Shown piece after piece: positions 34,539-44,015 of a DNA stretch of 64,000 bases. How positions within the stretch are numbered: position 1 is the stretch's first letter; each line of letters begins with the position of its first letter. The position numbers and the translations under genes are program-made. The stretch comes from Achromobacter seleniivolatilans. Its GTDB lineage: Bacteria > Pseudomonadota > Gammaproteobacteria > Burkholderiales > Burkholderiaceae_B. The notes beneath the pieces are model-generated. The model saw only the letters and a program-made list of their open reading frames with translations, was not told the DNA's origin and made no database searches. The stretch spans positions 3,596,001-3,660,000 of the forward strand of contig NZ_CP132976.1 in the NCBI RefSeq assembly GCF_030864005.1, written 5' to 3'.

Positions 34539-34548
34539 TTGTATACAA
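34539..34548. promoter_or_regulatory. Perfect palindrome upstream of dctA, candidate operator
   Basis: TTGTATACAA is a perfect 10-bp palindrome about 100 bp before the dctA start. It has the shape of a GntR/FadR-type operator. The regulator is not in this window. Confidence 0.35.
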
Positions 34549-34649
34549 CTTAAGCATGCAGCACACATCCAAATAACAGGCCTGCCCGGCCATGCAGCAC
34601 GCGCCCGGCGCGGGCCCTTTGCCGCTACAGGCACCGAGGGGACAAGCTT

Positions 34650-35990
34650 ATGCGCCGCTTTGCTAAATCGTTATTTGGCCAGGTCGTTTTCGCCCTGGCA
34701 TTGGGAGTGATACTGGGATTGGCGGTGCCAGACATGGCGGCCAAGCTCAAACCGTTGGGCGATGGCTTCATCAAGCTGATTAAGATGATCATCCCCGTGC
34801 TGGTGTTCTGCGTCGTGGTCCACGGTATTGCGGGCGCTGGTGACCTCAAACGGGTCGGCAAAGTTGGCGTCAAAGCGCTGATCTACTTCGAAGTCTTGAC
34901 CACGCTGGCGCTTGCGCTTGGCCTGCTGGTGGCGATGGTGTTCAAACCCGGCGCCGGCATGAACATCGACATCAGCACCCTGGACGCGTCCGCGATGAGC
35001 GCCTACGTGTCCAACGCCGACAAGCTCACCAGCGGCGGTACGGTTGAGTTTCTGATGAAGCTGATCCCAACCACCGTCGTCAATCCCTTTGCCACCGGCG
35101 ATATCTTGCAGGTGCTGCTATTTGCGGTGCTGTTCGGTTGCGCGCTGTCGCAGTTGGGAGACCACGGCAAACCGGTAGTACGCCTGATCGACGCCACATC
35201 CCAAGTCATGTTCAAGATCATGGGCCTGATTATTCGTCTGGCTCCGTTGGGCGTGCTGGGCGCGGTGGCGTTCACGGTGGGACAGTACGGCATCAGCTCG
35301 CTGAAACAACTGGGCATGCTGGTGCTCGTGTTTTACGGCTCGGTCGCGGTATTCGTATTTGGCGTGCTGGCAGTAGTGATGCGGATGTGCGGCTTCAGCC
35401 TGTTCAAACTGCTGCGCTACCTGCGCGAAGAATTGGCAGTCGTCTTTGCCACCACATCGTCCGACAGCGTGCTGCCGCAGATCATCGCCAAGCTGCGCCA
35501 CCTGGGTATCCGTGACTCCACTGTCGGTCTGGTGATCCCGACGGGTTACTCCTTCAACCTGGACGCCTTTTCCATCTACATCACGCTGGCAGCTGTCTTC
35601 ATCGCACAGGCGACCAACACGCCGATATCCACGGTGGACTTGCTCAGCATTCTGGCTGTGGCGCTGATCACGTCCAAGGGCGCGCATGGCGTGCCCGGTT
35701 CCGCCATCGTGATCCTGGCCGCCACGTTACAAGCGATTCCCGCCATCCCGGCCATAGGCCTGGTGCTGGTGCTGTCGGTGGACTGGTTCATGGGCATTGC
35801 CCGCGCGCTGGGCAATCTAGTCGGAAACTGCGTCGCTACCGTGGCCGTGGGCGCGTGGAACGGCGATATCGACCGCGAACAGGCGCACGCCGTCTTGAAT
35901 GGCGACAGACCAGCCAACCTGGTGCCGCCTGCCCCCGAACCCGAGGCCGACGAGGTCATGGCCACCCCGGGCTATCAAGGCCGCGCCTGA
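34650..35990 (+). CDS. dctA: C4-dicarboxylate:proton/sodium symporter DctA
   Basis: The 446-residue inner-membrane symporter of the DAACS/GltPh fold takes up succinate, fumarate and malate. It has about eight helices plus two re-entrant hairpins. The HP1 serine-rich TTSSDSVLPQ is at about 268-277, and the TM7 motif VGLVIPTGYSFNLDAFSIY (about 291-309) contains the NxDxxxxY-like ion/substrate site. A hairpin-2 segment SKGAHGVPGSA is at about 345-355. Length is normal. GAGGGG before the ATG supports the start. A palindrome at 34539-34548 may be an operator. No two-component dctBD pair is adjacent. Confidence 0.94.
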   Translation: MRRFAKSLFGQVVFALALGVILGLAVPDMAAKLKPLGDGFIKLIKMIIPVLVFCVVVHGIAGAGDLKRVGKVGVKALIYFEVLTTLALALGLLVAMVFKPGAGMNIDISTLDASAMSAYVSNADKLTSGGTVEFLMKLIPTTVVNPFATGDILQVLLFAVLFGCALSQLGDHGKPVVRLIDATSQVMFKIMGLIIRLAPLGVLGAVAFTVGQYGISSLKQLGMLVLVFYGSVAVFVFGVLAVVMRMCGFSLFKLLRYLREELAVVFATTSSDSVLPQIIAKLRHLGIRDSTVGLVIPTGYSFNLDAFSIYITLAAVFIAQATNTPISTVDLLSILAVALITSKGAHGVPGSAIVILAATLQAIPAIPAIGLVLVLSVDWFMGIARALGNLVGNCVATVAVGAWNGDIDREQAHAVLNGDRPANLVPPAPEPEADEVMATPGYQGRA

Positions 35991-36001
35991 CCCTCCTTTA
36001 T

Positions 36002-36038
36002 GCCGCCGGTTATCGCCCATCGGGCGTAAACCGGCGGC
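36002..36038. terminator. Long hairpin after dctA
   Basis: A perfect 10-bp outer repeat (36002-36011 with 36029-36038) encloses an inner CGCCC/GGGCG pairing. It lies 12 bp past the dctA stop. There is no T-run, so termination strength is uncertain. Confidence 0.5.
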
Positions 36039-36116
36039 GGCTTCCTAGGGCGAACGGGCACGCGCCAAATATCCCGAACGGATTTACTCTAGTCCGTGCC
36101 TTCAGGGAGCCCCGCC

Positions 36117-36806
36117 ATGATCACGCTCTATTCCTACCCCGGGTTATTCGGCCTGGAAGACAACAACCCATACGGTCTGAAAATCTACGCCTTCCTGAAG
36201 CTGTGCCGGCTGCCATTCGATCATCGGCACACGATTGACGTGCAATCCGCGCCACGCGGCCAACTGCCCTATGTGCAGGATGCAGACCAGGCAATCGGCG
36301 ACAGCGACGCCATCATTGCCTACCTGAAACAACGGTACGAACTGACCATCGACAGCACGCTGACTCCGCAGCAGCAGAGCCTGGACCTGCTGATCCGGCG
36401 CACTCTGGACGACCTGTACTGGGTAATGTCTTACTCACGCTGGCGCGATGACCGCTACTGGCCGCTCTTTCGCAAGGCGCTGCTGGATACCCATCCCGAG
36501 GTCACGCCCCAACAGCTGGAAGCGGCCCGGCAATACAATTTTCAGCGCTATCACTACCAGGGGATTGGCCGCTATGCGCCAGAAGATGCCTACGCGCGCG
36601 GGGTGGCAGACTTGGAAGTCATCTCTCGGCTGATCGGTGACGGGGGCTTTCTGTTTGGTCCCAACCCCGGCAGCGTCGATGCGGGTATTTACGGTTTCCT
36701 GGCCAATATCTATCACTACGCGATCGACACGCCGCTCAAACAATTCCTGGTGTCGCAACCGGGTTTGGTGCGCCACTGCAACGCGGTGCGCGCCGAGCTG
36801 GGCTGA
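36117..36806 (+). CDS. Glutathione S-transferase family protein
   Basis: The 229-residue protein has an N-terminal thioredoxin-like domain (about 1-75) with YSYPGLFGLED in place of a catalytic Ser/Cys motif. The cis-Pro comes in GQLPYVQD (about 49-56) and the glutathione-contact IGDSDAIIAYL at about 60-70. An all-helical C-terminal domain (about 85-225) has a late Asp in GSVDAGIYGF, the N-capping motif of GST folds. Substrate and activity are unknown. AGGGAG before the ATG at 36117 sets the start. Confidence 0.85.
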   Translation: MITLYSYPGLFGLEDNNPYGLKIYAFLKLCRLPFDHRHTIDVQSAPRGQLPYVQDADQAIGDSDAIIAYLKQRYELTIDSTLTPQQQSLDLLIRRTLDDLYWVMSYSRWRDDRYWPLFRKALLDTHPEVTPQQLEAARQYNFQRYHYQGIGRYAPEDAYARGVADLEVISRLIGDGGFLFGPNPGSVDAGIYGFLANIYHYAIDTPLKQFLVSQPGLVRHCNAVRAELG

Positions 36807-36938
36807 CCCGCGCCCCCGTCCAGGGGAAAAAACCATTATTCTTGCGCCTCGCCTACCACTTTCCCTGCCCCGGGACTGCCTGGCCGGACACGCGCGCTGC
36901 TGCGCCGCGCCCCTCCCGCCCTGGCTCCCGACCGTATC

Positions 36939-37559
36939 TTGCTGACTGCCACCCCCGCCTCCCCGCCCTTCATCGTCATTGACGCCTGTGTGCTGATGTC
37001 CGGTATTCTCCGCCGGCTGTTTCTGCGGCTTGCCGAAGCGGGCGTGTTCGTCCCGGTCTGGACCGACCGCATCGGAGAGGAATGGCGCCGCAACGCATCG
37101 CGCATCTGGGATATCCCGCCAGAAGTCATGGCCGAATTCTGGGCCGACATGAATGCGCGTTTTCCGCAGGCGAACGAGGCCGACACGCAGGTCTACGAAG
37201 CGTCGCTGCGCTACAGCGACCCAAAGGACTTCCATGTGATTGCGGCAGGTTTGGCGCGCCGGGCGCGTTGCGGCCTTCAGTTGCCGCCCGTGGTGCAGAT
37301 CGCGACGTGGAATCTCAAGGATTTCAACCGCTCGGAATTGCGGCGTCAGGGGCTGGACGTCTACAACCCCGACCGCATGCTGGTGCAATGGTGGCAAACC
37401 AACGCCGATCGCATGCGCGAGGCCATTGCACAGATACCGGCAGACTATGTGGCGCTGGGCCGCGAGCCCGAACCGCTATCCACGACCTTGCATCGGGAAC
37501 GCCTGTACGGCCTGAAAAGCCTGCTGGCCCGCGACGCCGCGCAACGCGACGCCGCCTGA
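36939..37559 (+). CDS. PIN-domain protein (PIN_3 type)
   Basis: The protein has about 206 residues, with a PIN nuclease fold at about 10-140. An Asp in FIVIDACVLMSG (about 11-22), acidic residues in the DPKDFHVIAAGLA stretch and WNLKDF near 123-128 fit the catalytic acidic cluster of VapC-like RNases. There is no antitoxin gene directly upstream, so it is an orphan here. The preceding gene encodes a GST-like protein 132 bp away. The start is uncertain: the frame opens at TTG 36939 and has no clear ribosome-binding site. A rho-independent terminator follows. Confidence 0.75.
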   Translation: MLTATPASPPFIVIDACVLMSGILRRLFLRLAEAGVFVPVWTDRIGEEWRRNASRIWDIPPEVMAEFWADMNARFPQANEADTQVYEASLRYSDPKDFHVIAAGLARRARCGLQLPPVVQIATWNLKDFNRSELRRQGLDVYNPDRMLVQWWQTNADRMREAIAQIPADYVALGREPEPLSTTLHRERLYGLKSLLARDAAQRDAA

Positions 37560-37570
37560 CACGCTGTTTG

Positions 37571-37595
37571 ACGGCCGCCGCCAGACGGCCGTTTT
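37571..37595 (+). terminator. Terminator of the PIN-domain gene
   Basis: ACGGCCG at 37571-37577 pairs with CGGCCGT at 37586-37592, followed by TTTT. It lies 12 bp past the stop codon. Confidence 0.65.
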
Positions 37596-37612
37596 AGTAG
37601 GTGTTGTTGACC

Positions 37613-38830
37613 TTAGTGATCATGATTGCTGGCGGCAAACCCAGCGGCATTCAGCACGTCGATCACTTCCAGGATGTGCTCGTGTCCTCGTGTTTGCAGC
37701 ACGAAGTCCACCTCGACATTGCGGACCGGCAATGACGTGAACGCGCGCTGGTGATGCACTTCCGTGATGTTGGCCTGGGCATCGGCGATCAGTTTGGTAG
37801 CGTGAGCCAGCGCACCCGGCAGGTCGCGCAAATCCACGCGGATACGCGCCAGACGTCCGGCGCGCACCATGCCGCGCTCGATCAATTCACCCAGCATCAG
37901 GGGGTCGATATTGCCGCCCGTCAGCACCAGGCCAATGCGCTTGCCCTTGAAGCGATCACTGCCCTCTTCCTTGGCCCGCAGCAACGCAGCCAGACCGGCT
38001 GCCCCGGCGCCTTCCACCACGGTTTTTTCAATTTCCAGCAGCACCACAATCGCGTGCTCGATATCGCTTTCACTGACCAGTTCAATATGGTCGACCAATT
38101 GGGTGACGATGGGCTGAGTCAGCGCGCCGGGCGACTTCACGGCAATGCCCTCGGCAATGGTGTATTGCCCCTGCGGCATTTCCACGCCCTTGACCGCGGC
38201 ATACATGGACGGGAAACGCTCGGTCTGCACACCCACGATTTCAATGCTGGGTTTCAGCGCCTTGGCCGCCGTGGAAATCCCCGAGATCAGCCCGCCGCCG
38301 CCTATCGCGATGACAAGCATGTCGAGCTGCGGCTGGTCTTCCAGCATTTCCAGCGCGACGGTGCCCTGTCCCGAAATAACGGCTTCGTCGTCATAGGGGT
38401 GGATCATGATCAGGCCGCGCTGTTGCGCCAGCTCGTAGCCGTGCGCCTTGGCGTCATCAAACGTATCCCCCGCCAGCACCACCTCAGCGCCAAACCGGCG
38501 CGTGTTGGCGACCTTGACGGTGGGGGTGAAGCGCGGCATGACGATCACCGCCGGCACGCCCATGCGCTGCGCGTGGTAGGCCACGCCTTGCGCATGGTTG
38601 CCTGCCGACACCGCAATCACGCCCTTGGCGCGTTCGGTATCGGACAGGGTCAGCATGCGGTTCAGCGCCCCGCGTTCCTTGAACGATGCGGTGAATTGCA
38701 GGTTTTCGAACTTCAGCCAGATCTCGGCGCCGAAAATATCCGACAACGTGCGGGACAAAGTGAATGGGGTCTTCAGCACCTGGCCACGCAAATTTTCGCG
38801 GGCGGTCTGGATAGAGGCAATATCGATCAC
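37613..38830 (-). CDS. ilvA: Threonine ammonia-lyase
   Basis: The 405-residue PLP enzyme deaminates threonine to 2-oxobutyrate, the first step to isoleucine, or acts catabolically. The PLP lysine lies in FTASFKERGALNRM (about 46-59), and the phosphate-binding glycine loop IAIGGGGLISG at about 172-182. A short C-terminal ACT-type domain (about 325-400) with ARIRVDLRDLPGALA is present. At this length it is the 400-residue single-ACT form, not the 500-residue double-ACT form. The start is GTG at 38830. It lies 15 bp after a lipoprotein gene on the same strand. Confidence 0.93.
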   Translation of the reverse strand: MIDIASIQTARENLRGQVLKTPFTLSRTLSDIFGAEIWLKFENLQFTASFKERGALNRMLTLSDTERAKGVIAVSAGNHAQGVAYHAQRMGVPAVIVMPRFTPTVKVANTRRFGAEVVLAGDTFDDAKAHGYELAQQRGLIMIHPYDDEAVISGQGTVALEMLEDQPQLDMLVIAIGGGGLISGISTAAKALKPSIEIVGVQTERFPSMYAAVKGVEMPQGQYTIAEGIAVKSPGALTQPIVTQLVDHIELVSESDIEHAIVVLLEIEKTVVEGAGAAGLAALLRAKEEGSDRFKGKRIGLVLTGGNIDPLMLGELIERGMVRAGRLARIRVDLRDLPGALAHATKLIADAQANITEVHHQRAFTSLPVRNVEVDFVLQTRGHEHILEVIDVLNAAGFAASNHDH

Positions 38831-38845
38831 GGTAGGTAAATCCTG

Positions 38846-39571
38846 TTAGCGCACAGGTAGGAAATTGAAGAGCAGCAGGCCTTGCGCGTAGTTGATCCCG
38901 ATACGCCGCGAGTTCTCGCCGAGCAGATTGGCGATCAAGTCCAGCCGGCCGATGATGGCGCCAAACTCTCGCTCAAAGCTTAGATTCGTGGCGTTCTGGG
39001 ACATTTCATTGGCCAGCAACAGCAGCTCGCCCTGATTGTTGCGGCGCGACGCCAGCAGCCAGGCGGCGGCCTCGACGTTCCGTGCGGCATTGTAGACCCG
39101 CTGTCCATCCAACGCGTCCGTGGCGTACAGCCGGGTCTTGCCATTGTGGGCCGCAATAATGGTGTCGGCCATGCCGTAGATAAAGGCGCCGACCCGGTCG
39201 CCGGAATAGTTGGGGTCCAACGACACGGCAAGAATTTGAATATCGCGCAGGCCAGCCAGATCGCTGGGCGGGATACGGACTTCGATGGCGTGTTTGACGC
39301 GATTTACGGCGGTTGCCTGATCAGGCACGCCAGTCTTGCGCCATTCTCGGGGATTACGGCGATAGAGCTTGTCCAGCAGCACGTAAAGACTAGCCAGATT
39401 GTCGCGGACCTCAAGGGTGACGGTGCGGTTGAAATCGGTCTGACCGAACTGGTCCGCAGACATGCTTTCGCTATTCGGGCCGCGTTGCCCCGGGCCCGGG
39501 CTGCTCATACAGCCAGCCAGTAGCGCGGTGAGCAGCGCGGCGGCGCTCGCGGGTCCGAACCATCCCGTCAT
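38846..39571 (-). CDS. Lipoprotein of unknown function
   Basis: The 241-residue protein has a lipoprotein signal with lipobox LLAGC (Cys about residue 21). The mature part is soluble and helical. I do not recognise the family, but the sequence (VRDNLASLYVLLDKLYRRNP, later DALDGQRVYNAARN) is well formed and not a shadow. It sits just upstream of ilvA on the same strand, with only 15 bp between, and may share a transcript without sharing a pathway. Outer-membrane or periplasmic location is predicted. Confidence 0.75.
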   Translation of the reverse strand: MTGWFGPASAAALLTALLAGCMSSPGPGQRGPNSESMSADQFGQTDFNRTVTLEVRDNLASLYVLLDKLYRRNPREWRKTGVPDQATAVNRVKHAIEVRIPPSDLAGLRDIQILAVSLDPNYSGDRVGAFIYGMADTIIAAHNGKTRLYATDALDGQRVYNAARNVEAAAWLLASRRNNQGELLLLANEMSQNATNLSFEREFGAIIGRLDLIANLLGENSRRIGINYAQGLLLFNFLPVR

Positions 39572-39685
39572 GCCAGATCCATCCTTTTTTACCTCGTCTC
39601 GCGCAAGACTTTACAGGAAAGCCCGCGCATACGACGTCTAAAGTGCGAAAGATCCGCCTTCTACCCCTTTTGTATCCCCCAATAG

Positions 39686-39712
39686 AAAACGGCGCCTTGC
39701 GGCGCCGTTTTT
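39686..39712. terminator. Terminator of the rpsO-pnp transcript
   Basis: AAAACGGCGCC (39686-39696) pairs with GGCGCCGTTTT (39701-39711) around a TTGC loop, with A-runs and T-runs on both sides. It lies 21 bp past the pnp stop codon and could also work on the other strand. Confidence 0.9.
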
Positions 39713-39732
39713 CATCCAATCATTTCACAAGC

Positions 39733-41895
39733 TTATTCAGCTTGCGGTTCCGACTGGGGGGCTGCTTCGGGAGCGGCAGCGGGTTGCTGCGCTTCGATGC
39801 CGCCGATTGCCTTGATGGACAGGCGCAGACGGCCCTTGTCGTCGGCCTCGATGACCTTGACGCGGACTTGCTGGCCGACCTTCAGCACATCGTTGATGTT
39901 CGCGATGCGGTAGTTGGCGATTTCCGAGATGTGCAGCAGACCGTCACGGCCCGGCAGCACTTGCACGATGGCGCCGAAGTCCAGCAGACGCAGGACCGAG
40001 CCTTCGTAGATCTGGCCCACTTCGACGTCGGCGGTCAGTTCGACGATGCGGCGCTGGGCTTCTTTGGCCTGCGCTTCGTCGACGCTGGCGATCACGATCG
40101 TGCCGTCGTCAGAGATATCGATCTGCGTGCCGGTTTCTTCGGTCAGCGCGCGGATGGTGGCGCCGCCCTTACCGATCACGTCGCGGATCTTCTCGGGGTT
40201 GATCTTGATGGTCAGCATGCGCGGAGCGAAAGCCGACAGCTCGCCACGCGAACCGTCCAGGGCTTCCTTCATCTTCGTCAGGATGTGCAGGCGGCCTTCG
40301 CGGGCTTGCGCCAGCGCCACTTGCATGATTTCCTTCGTGATGCCCTGGATCTTGATGTCCATCTGCAGTGCGGTGACGCCGTTTTCGGTGCCCGCAACCT
40401 TGAAGTCCATATCGCCCAGGTGATCTTCGTCGCCCAGAATGTCCGTCAGCACAGCGAACTTGCCGCCGTCCAGAATCAGACCCATGGCCACACCCGCCAC
40501 GTGATCCTTGACCGGCACGCCGGCGTCCATCATTGCCAGCGAGCCGCCGCAGACCGAAGCCATCGACGACGAGCCGTTCGACTCAGTGATTTCCGACACG
40601 ATACGGATCGTGTACTGGAAATCTTCAGGAGCCGGCAGCAGCGGGATCAGAGAGCGCTTGGCCAGACGGCCGTGGCCGATTTCGCGGCGCTTGGGCACAC
40701 CAATGCGGCCCGTTTCGCCGGTGGCGAACGGAGGCATGTTGTAGTGCATCATGAAGCGGTCACGGTACTCGCCCATGAGCGCATCAATGATTTGTTCGTC
40801 TTGCTTGGTGCCCAGCGTAGCGATAACCAGTGCTTGCGTTTCACCACGGGTGAACAGTGCGCTGCCGTGCGCGCGGGGCAACACGCCCAGACGGACACTG
40901 ATGGGGCGCACGGTGCGCGTGTCGCGACCGTCGATACGCGGTTCGCCGTTCAGGATCTGACCGCGGACAATGGCCGATTCCAGCGAGAACATGATGTTGT
41001 CGACGGTAACGGCGTCAGGCAGCGCTTCGCCCTTTTCAGCAGCGGCGGCAGCCAGCTTGGCCGACACGTCGGACGACACTTCGCGCAGCTTGGCGGTACG
41101 GGCTTGCTTTTCGCGAATCTGGTAGGCGGCGTTCAGGCCTTCCTGGGCAGCCGAGGTCACGGCGGCGATCAGGGCTTCGTTCTTGGCCGGAGCTTGCCAG
41201 TCCCAATCGGGCTTGCCAGCGTCCTTCACGAGTTCGTGAATGGCGTTGATGACAGCCTGCATTTGCTGGTGACCGAAAACCACACCACCCAGCATGATTT
41301 CTTCGGACAGCTGTTGGGCTTCCGATTCCACCATCAGGACGGCGTTTTCCGTACCGGCCACAACCAGGTCCAGCTTGGACGACTTCAGTTGCGAGGCGGT
41401 CGGGTTCAGCGCGTATTGGCCATCGATGTAGCCCACACGAGCGGCGCCGATGGGGCCATTGAACGGGATGCCCGAGATAGCCAGAGCGGCCGAGGCGCCG
41501 ATCATGGCGGCGATGTCGGGATCAATCTCAGGATTGACCGACAGCGTGTGGATGACCACTTGGACTTCGTTGTAGAAGTCTTCGGGGAACAGCGGACGCA
41601 GCGGACGATCGATCAGGCGCGAGGTCAGCGTTTCCTTTTCGGACGGCTTGCCTTCACGCTTGAAGAACCCGCCCGGAATACGGCCGGCGGCGTAGGTCTT
41701 CTCGATGTAGTCGACGGTCAGCGGGAAAAACGTTTGACCCGGCTTGGCCTTCTTGGAAGCCACAACGGTGGCCAGGACGACGGTGTCCTCAATCGACACC
41801 ACAACGGCGCCGGAGGCCTGACGAGCGATCTCGCCAGTTTCCAGAACGACCGTGTGCTGGCCGTATTGGAACGATTTTGTCACTTTGTTGAACAT
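39733..41895 (-). CDS. pnp: Polyribonucleotide nucleotidyltransferase (PNPase)
   Basis: The 720-residue 3'-5' phosphorolytic exoribonuclease works as a trimer in the degradosome. Two RNase PH domains are visible (about 1-145 and 310-520) with a helical linker. The second contains [25 protein letters not shown] active-site residues with the [12 protein letters not shown] stretch. A KH domain (about 553-615) has [12 protein letters not shown], and an S1 RNA-binding domain (about 620-690) has [20 protein letters not shown]. The C-terminal tail is Ala/Glu/Gln-rich. It follows rpsO on the same strand, the classic pairing. The 93-bp gap contains a hairpin. Confidence 0.98.
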   Translation of the reverse strand: MFNKVTKSFQYGQHTVVLETGEIARQASGAVVVSIEDTVVLATVVASKKAKPGQTFFPLTVDYIEKTYAAGRIPGGFFKREGKPSEKETLTSRLIDRPLRPLFPEDFYNEVQVVIHTLSVNPEIDPDIAAMIGASAALAISGIPFNGPIGAARVGYIDGQYALNPTASQLKSSKLDLVVAGTENAVLMVESEAQQLSEEIMLGGVVFGHQQMQAVINAIHELVKDAGKPDWDWQAPAKNEALIAAVTSAAQEGLNAAYQIREKQARTAKLREVSSDVSAKLAAAAAEKGEALPDAVTVDNIMFSLESAIVRGQILNGEPRIDGRDTRTVRPISVRLGVLPRAHGSALFTRGETQALVIATLGTKQDEQIIDALMGEYRDRFMMHYNMPPFATGETGRIGVPKRREIGHGRLAKRSLIPLLPAPEDFQYTIRIVSEITESNGSSSMASVCGGSLAMMDAGVPVKDHVAGVAMGLILDGGKFAVLTDILGDEDHLGDMDFKVAGTENGVTALQMDIKIQGITKEIMQVALAQAREGRLHILTKMKEALDGSRGELSAFAPRMLTIKINPEKIRDVIGKGGATIRALTEETGTQIDISDDGTIVIASVDEAQAKEAQRRIVELTADVEVGQIYEGSVLRLLDFGAIVQVLPGRDGLLHISEIANYRIANINDVLKVGQQVRVKVIEADDKGRLRLSIKAIGGIEAQQPAAAPEAAPQSEPQAE

Positions 41896-41914
41896 GACGA
41901 TTATTCCTTACAAA

Positions 41915-41959
41915 TGAAAAACCGTGGCCGTTACGACAAATGTCGCACCGACCACGGTT
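41915..41959 (-). terminator. Hairpin between rpsO and pnp
   Basis: On the minus strand AACCGTGG and CCACGGTT (41952-41959 and 41920-41927) close a stem with an inner GCGACA/TGTCGT pairing, then TTTTTC. It may partly terminate after rpsO, and it is also placed where RNase III processes the pnp leader in E. coli. Confidence 0.65.
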
Positions 41960-41988
41960 ATTGCGTCATGGGGAGCCAGCCCCGTCGA

Positions 41989-42258
41989 TCACTTACGCAG
42001 ACCGAGTTTTTCGATCAGTGCGCGGTACGAATCGGGATTGCGGCCCTTGAGATAGTCGAGCAGCTTGCGGCGACGGCTGACCATACGCAGCAGACCGCGG
42101 CGCGAGTGATGGTCCTTCATGTGTTCTTTGAAGTGACCGGTCAGTTCGTTGATACGGGCGGTGAGCAGAGCCACCTGAACTTCGGGGGAGCCGGTATCGC
42201 CTTGAGCGCGTTGGAACTGCGCAACGATATCGGATTTCTTGATGTCAGCTACAGACAT
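41989..42258 (-). CDS. rpsO: 30S ribosomal protein S15
   Basis: The 89-residue protein matches S15 over its full length: [19 protein letters not shown] (about 22-40) and [25 protein letters not shown] (about 46-70, in two runs). It binds 16S rRNA helices 20-22 and helps assemble the platform. The normal length, the first ATG and its position before pnp all fit. Confidence 0.98.
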   Translation of the reverse strand: MSVADIKKSDIVAQFQRAQGDTGSPEVQVALLTARINELTGHFKEHMKDHHSRRGLLRMVSRRRKLLDYLKGRNPDSYRALIEKLGLRK

Positions 42259-42567
42259 TGATGACCTCTTCGGACATGCGACAGGGCCGAGGTGCCCTGA
42301 CGTGGTTTGGAAAAAATTTGCGGTTTTCCGGCGATAAGCATTTTTGCTTTCTCACTGCTGCTTCAATAGCTGCGTAGGAGTTCCCCAGTGGATTGCCATC
42401 AAGGGTCCAAACACAGCCGGACTGCCGGCGCAAAGCATCTTGCAAAATCAATTCACTTGATAAAGCTCGATGATTATAGCTGATTCGCTAAAATTACCCC
42501 AGGGACGGTTTCGGCTGGCCGGCAAATGCCGGCAGGCGCCCAACCGGCGCCCCAGAGGAGCAAAACC
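42259..42567. other. Intergenic region between rpsO and a divergent lipoprotein gene
   Basis: This 309-bp gap holds the 5' leaders of two divergent genes. A minus-strand TATAAT at 42473-42478 (reads ATTATA on the plus strand) could be the -10 of rpsO, giving a leader of about 200 nt, where S15 autoregulation is known to act in other bacteria. No gene, RNA or repeat is recognised. Confidence 0.4.
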
Positions 42568-43086
42568 ATGTCTAAATATTACAAGCCTGTCCGTATCGCC
42601 TTGGCCACGCTGGCGCTGACAGGCCTTACCGCCTGCGCGAATCTGGCCCAGGTTCAGCCCGGTACGCCTTACGCCGACGTCCTGACCCAGTTCGGGAAGC
42701 CCAACTTTGAGTGCCCGCAAGCAGGCGGCGGACGCCGCGTCATCTGGACACAGCAACCGATGGGCCAGTACGCCTGGGGTACCAATGTCGGCACCGATGG
42801 CCGTGTGGGCCAAGTCGTGCCGCTGCTGACCGACGCCCACTTCAGGGTGCTGGAGACCGGCGACTGGGGTCCGGACCGCGTGCGCTGCGAATTCGGCCCC
42901 CCTGCCCGTATCGAGGAAGCGGGCTTGGGTGAAAAGCGCGAGGTCATCTGGTCGTACCGCTACAAAGAAAATGGCGTGTGGAACTCGCTGATGTACGTCT
43001 ACATGAGCCGCGACGGCAGCAAGCTGACGCATTTCCATCCCGGCCCCGACCCCATGTATGACGACGAAAAGTTCATGTGGCGCTGA
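42568..43086 (+). CDS. Lipoprotein of unknown function (SmpA/OmlA-like size and start)
   Basis: The 172-residue protein has a lipoprotein signal (lipobox LTAC, Cys about 24) followed by the sequence VQPGTPYADVLTQFGKP. This recalls the GMTRDEVxxxLGxP motif of SmpA/BamE-type domains, but the rest does not match clearly. A second copy of a similar pattern (RVRCEFGPPARIEE) lies near residues 110-125. The ATG at 42568 with GAGGAG upstream sets the start. The location is probably the outer membrane or periplasm. It has its own terminator. Confidence 0.75.
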   Translation: MSKYYKPVRIALATLALTGLTACANLAQVQPGTPYADVLTQFGKPNFECPQAGGGRRVIWTQQPMGQYAWGTNVGTDGRVGQVVPLLTDAHFRVLETGDWGPDRVRCEFGPPARIEEAGLGEKREVIWSYRYKENGVWNSLMYVYMSRDGSKLTHFHPGPDPMYDDEKFMWR

Positions 43087-43108
43087 CATTACCGGCCGCT
43101 TCAATGAA

Positions 43109-43131
43109 AAAACCCGCCTAGGCGGGTTTTT
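43109..43131. terminator. Bidirectional terminator
   Basis: AAAACCCGCC (43109-43118) pairs with GGCGGGTTTT (43121-43130). It lies between a plus-strand lipoprotein gene and the minus-strand pssA end and can stop both. Confidence 0.9.
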
Positions 43132-43148
43132 ATTTGGCACAGGCCAGC

Positions 43149-43922
43149 TCAGGACGTGTGGCCGCGCCGCTCTTGCGTCAGGCGGCGCGCCTTGTTCCAG
43201 CGCCAGGCCCACATGATCCAGCCCGACAAGCCATACAGCACGAACAGGCCAAACAGCACGACTGGAGGATCGCTGGAGACAAACACAAACACCGCGACCA
43301 CCAGCAAAATGCCCCAGAACGGCACGCTGCGGCCCAAGGCAAAGCTCTTACCGCTGAAGAACGGCGCATTCGACACCATGGTGATGCCCGCGTACATGGT
43401 CAGCGTGAACGCCACCCACGCCATCAGGCTGTCATGGATGGGCAGCTTGTTATCCACCGCCAGCCAGACAAATCCGGCGACCAGTGCTGCGGCAGCCGGG
43501 CTGGGCAAGCCCTGGAAGTAACGTTTGTCGACGACAGCGATATTGGTATTGAAGCGCGCCAGGCGCAACGCGGCGCCAGCCACATAGACAAAAGCGGCAA
43601 GCCAGCCCCAGCGGCCCAAGTCATTCAAGATCCACTCGTACATGACCAGCGCAGGCGCAACGCCGAACGAGGTCATGTCAGACAGCGAGTCATATTGCTC
43701 GCCGAAAGCGGACTGCGTATTGGTCAGCCGGGCCACTCGCCCGTCCATGCCGTCCAGCACCATGGCCACAAAAATGGCGATGGCGGCGACTTCGAAGCGG
43801 TCGTTCATGGCTTGCACAACGGCATAGAACCCCGCGAATAACGCTGCGGTGGTGAATGCGTTGGGAAGCAGGTAGATGCTTCGGTGGCGGTTCTCGGAAT
43901 CGCGCATGGAAAAATTGGGCAT
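43149..43922 (-). CDS. pssA: CDP-diacylglycerol-serine O-phosphatidyltransferase
   Basis: The 257-residue inner-membrane enzyme makes phosphatidylserine from CDP-diacylglycerol and serine. The CDP-alcohol phosphotransferase motif DGMDGRVARLTNTQSAFG with QYDSLSD (about 58-83) fits D-xx-DG-xx-AR-x8-G-x3-D-x3-D. About six membrane helices follow. It lies after ilvC on the same strand, an order known from Bordetella relatives, although a terminator (44016-44049) sits between them. Confidence 0.93.
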   Translation of the reverse strand: MPNFSMRDSENRHRSIYLLPNAFTTAALFAGFYAVVQAMNDRFEVAAIAIFVAMVLDGMDGRVARLTNTQSAFGEQYDSLSDMTSFGVAPALVMYEWILNDLGRWGWLAAFVYVAGAALRLARFNTNIAVVDKRYFQGLPSPAAAALVAGFVWLAVDNKLPIHDSLMAWVAFTLTMYAGITMVSNAPFFSGKSFALGRSVPFWGILLVVAVFVFVSSDPPVVLFGLFVLYGLSGWIMWAWRWNKARRLTQERRGHTS

Positions 43923-44015
43923 AGTCTCAATAACTTACAACGGACTGTGAAAGGTTAACTCATATGACCCTGCTTGCGGGCCGGAGCAAGGCTCATGCCT
44001 GGAGAAATCGGCAAT

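Noticed and set aside
34249..34710. A plus-strand frame running from the tRNA intron into dctA
   Set aside because: It crosses the intron P8-P9 region and the tRNA 3' exon and has no domain. The group I intron and tRNA explain the bases.
39643..42261. An 872-codon plus-strand frame antisense to pnp and rpsO
   Set aside because: High-GC shadow of two certain housekeeping genes. Its product has a His/Arg/Gln-rich composition with no recognised domain.
3349..43131. Recurring AACCCGC...GCGGGTT hairpins (3349, 8133, 16669, 43109) as a possible repeat family
   Set aside because: Loop and stem lengths differ and each sits right after a gene with a T-run, so they are ordinary terminators with convergent stems.
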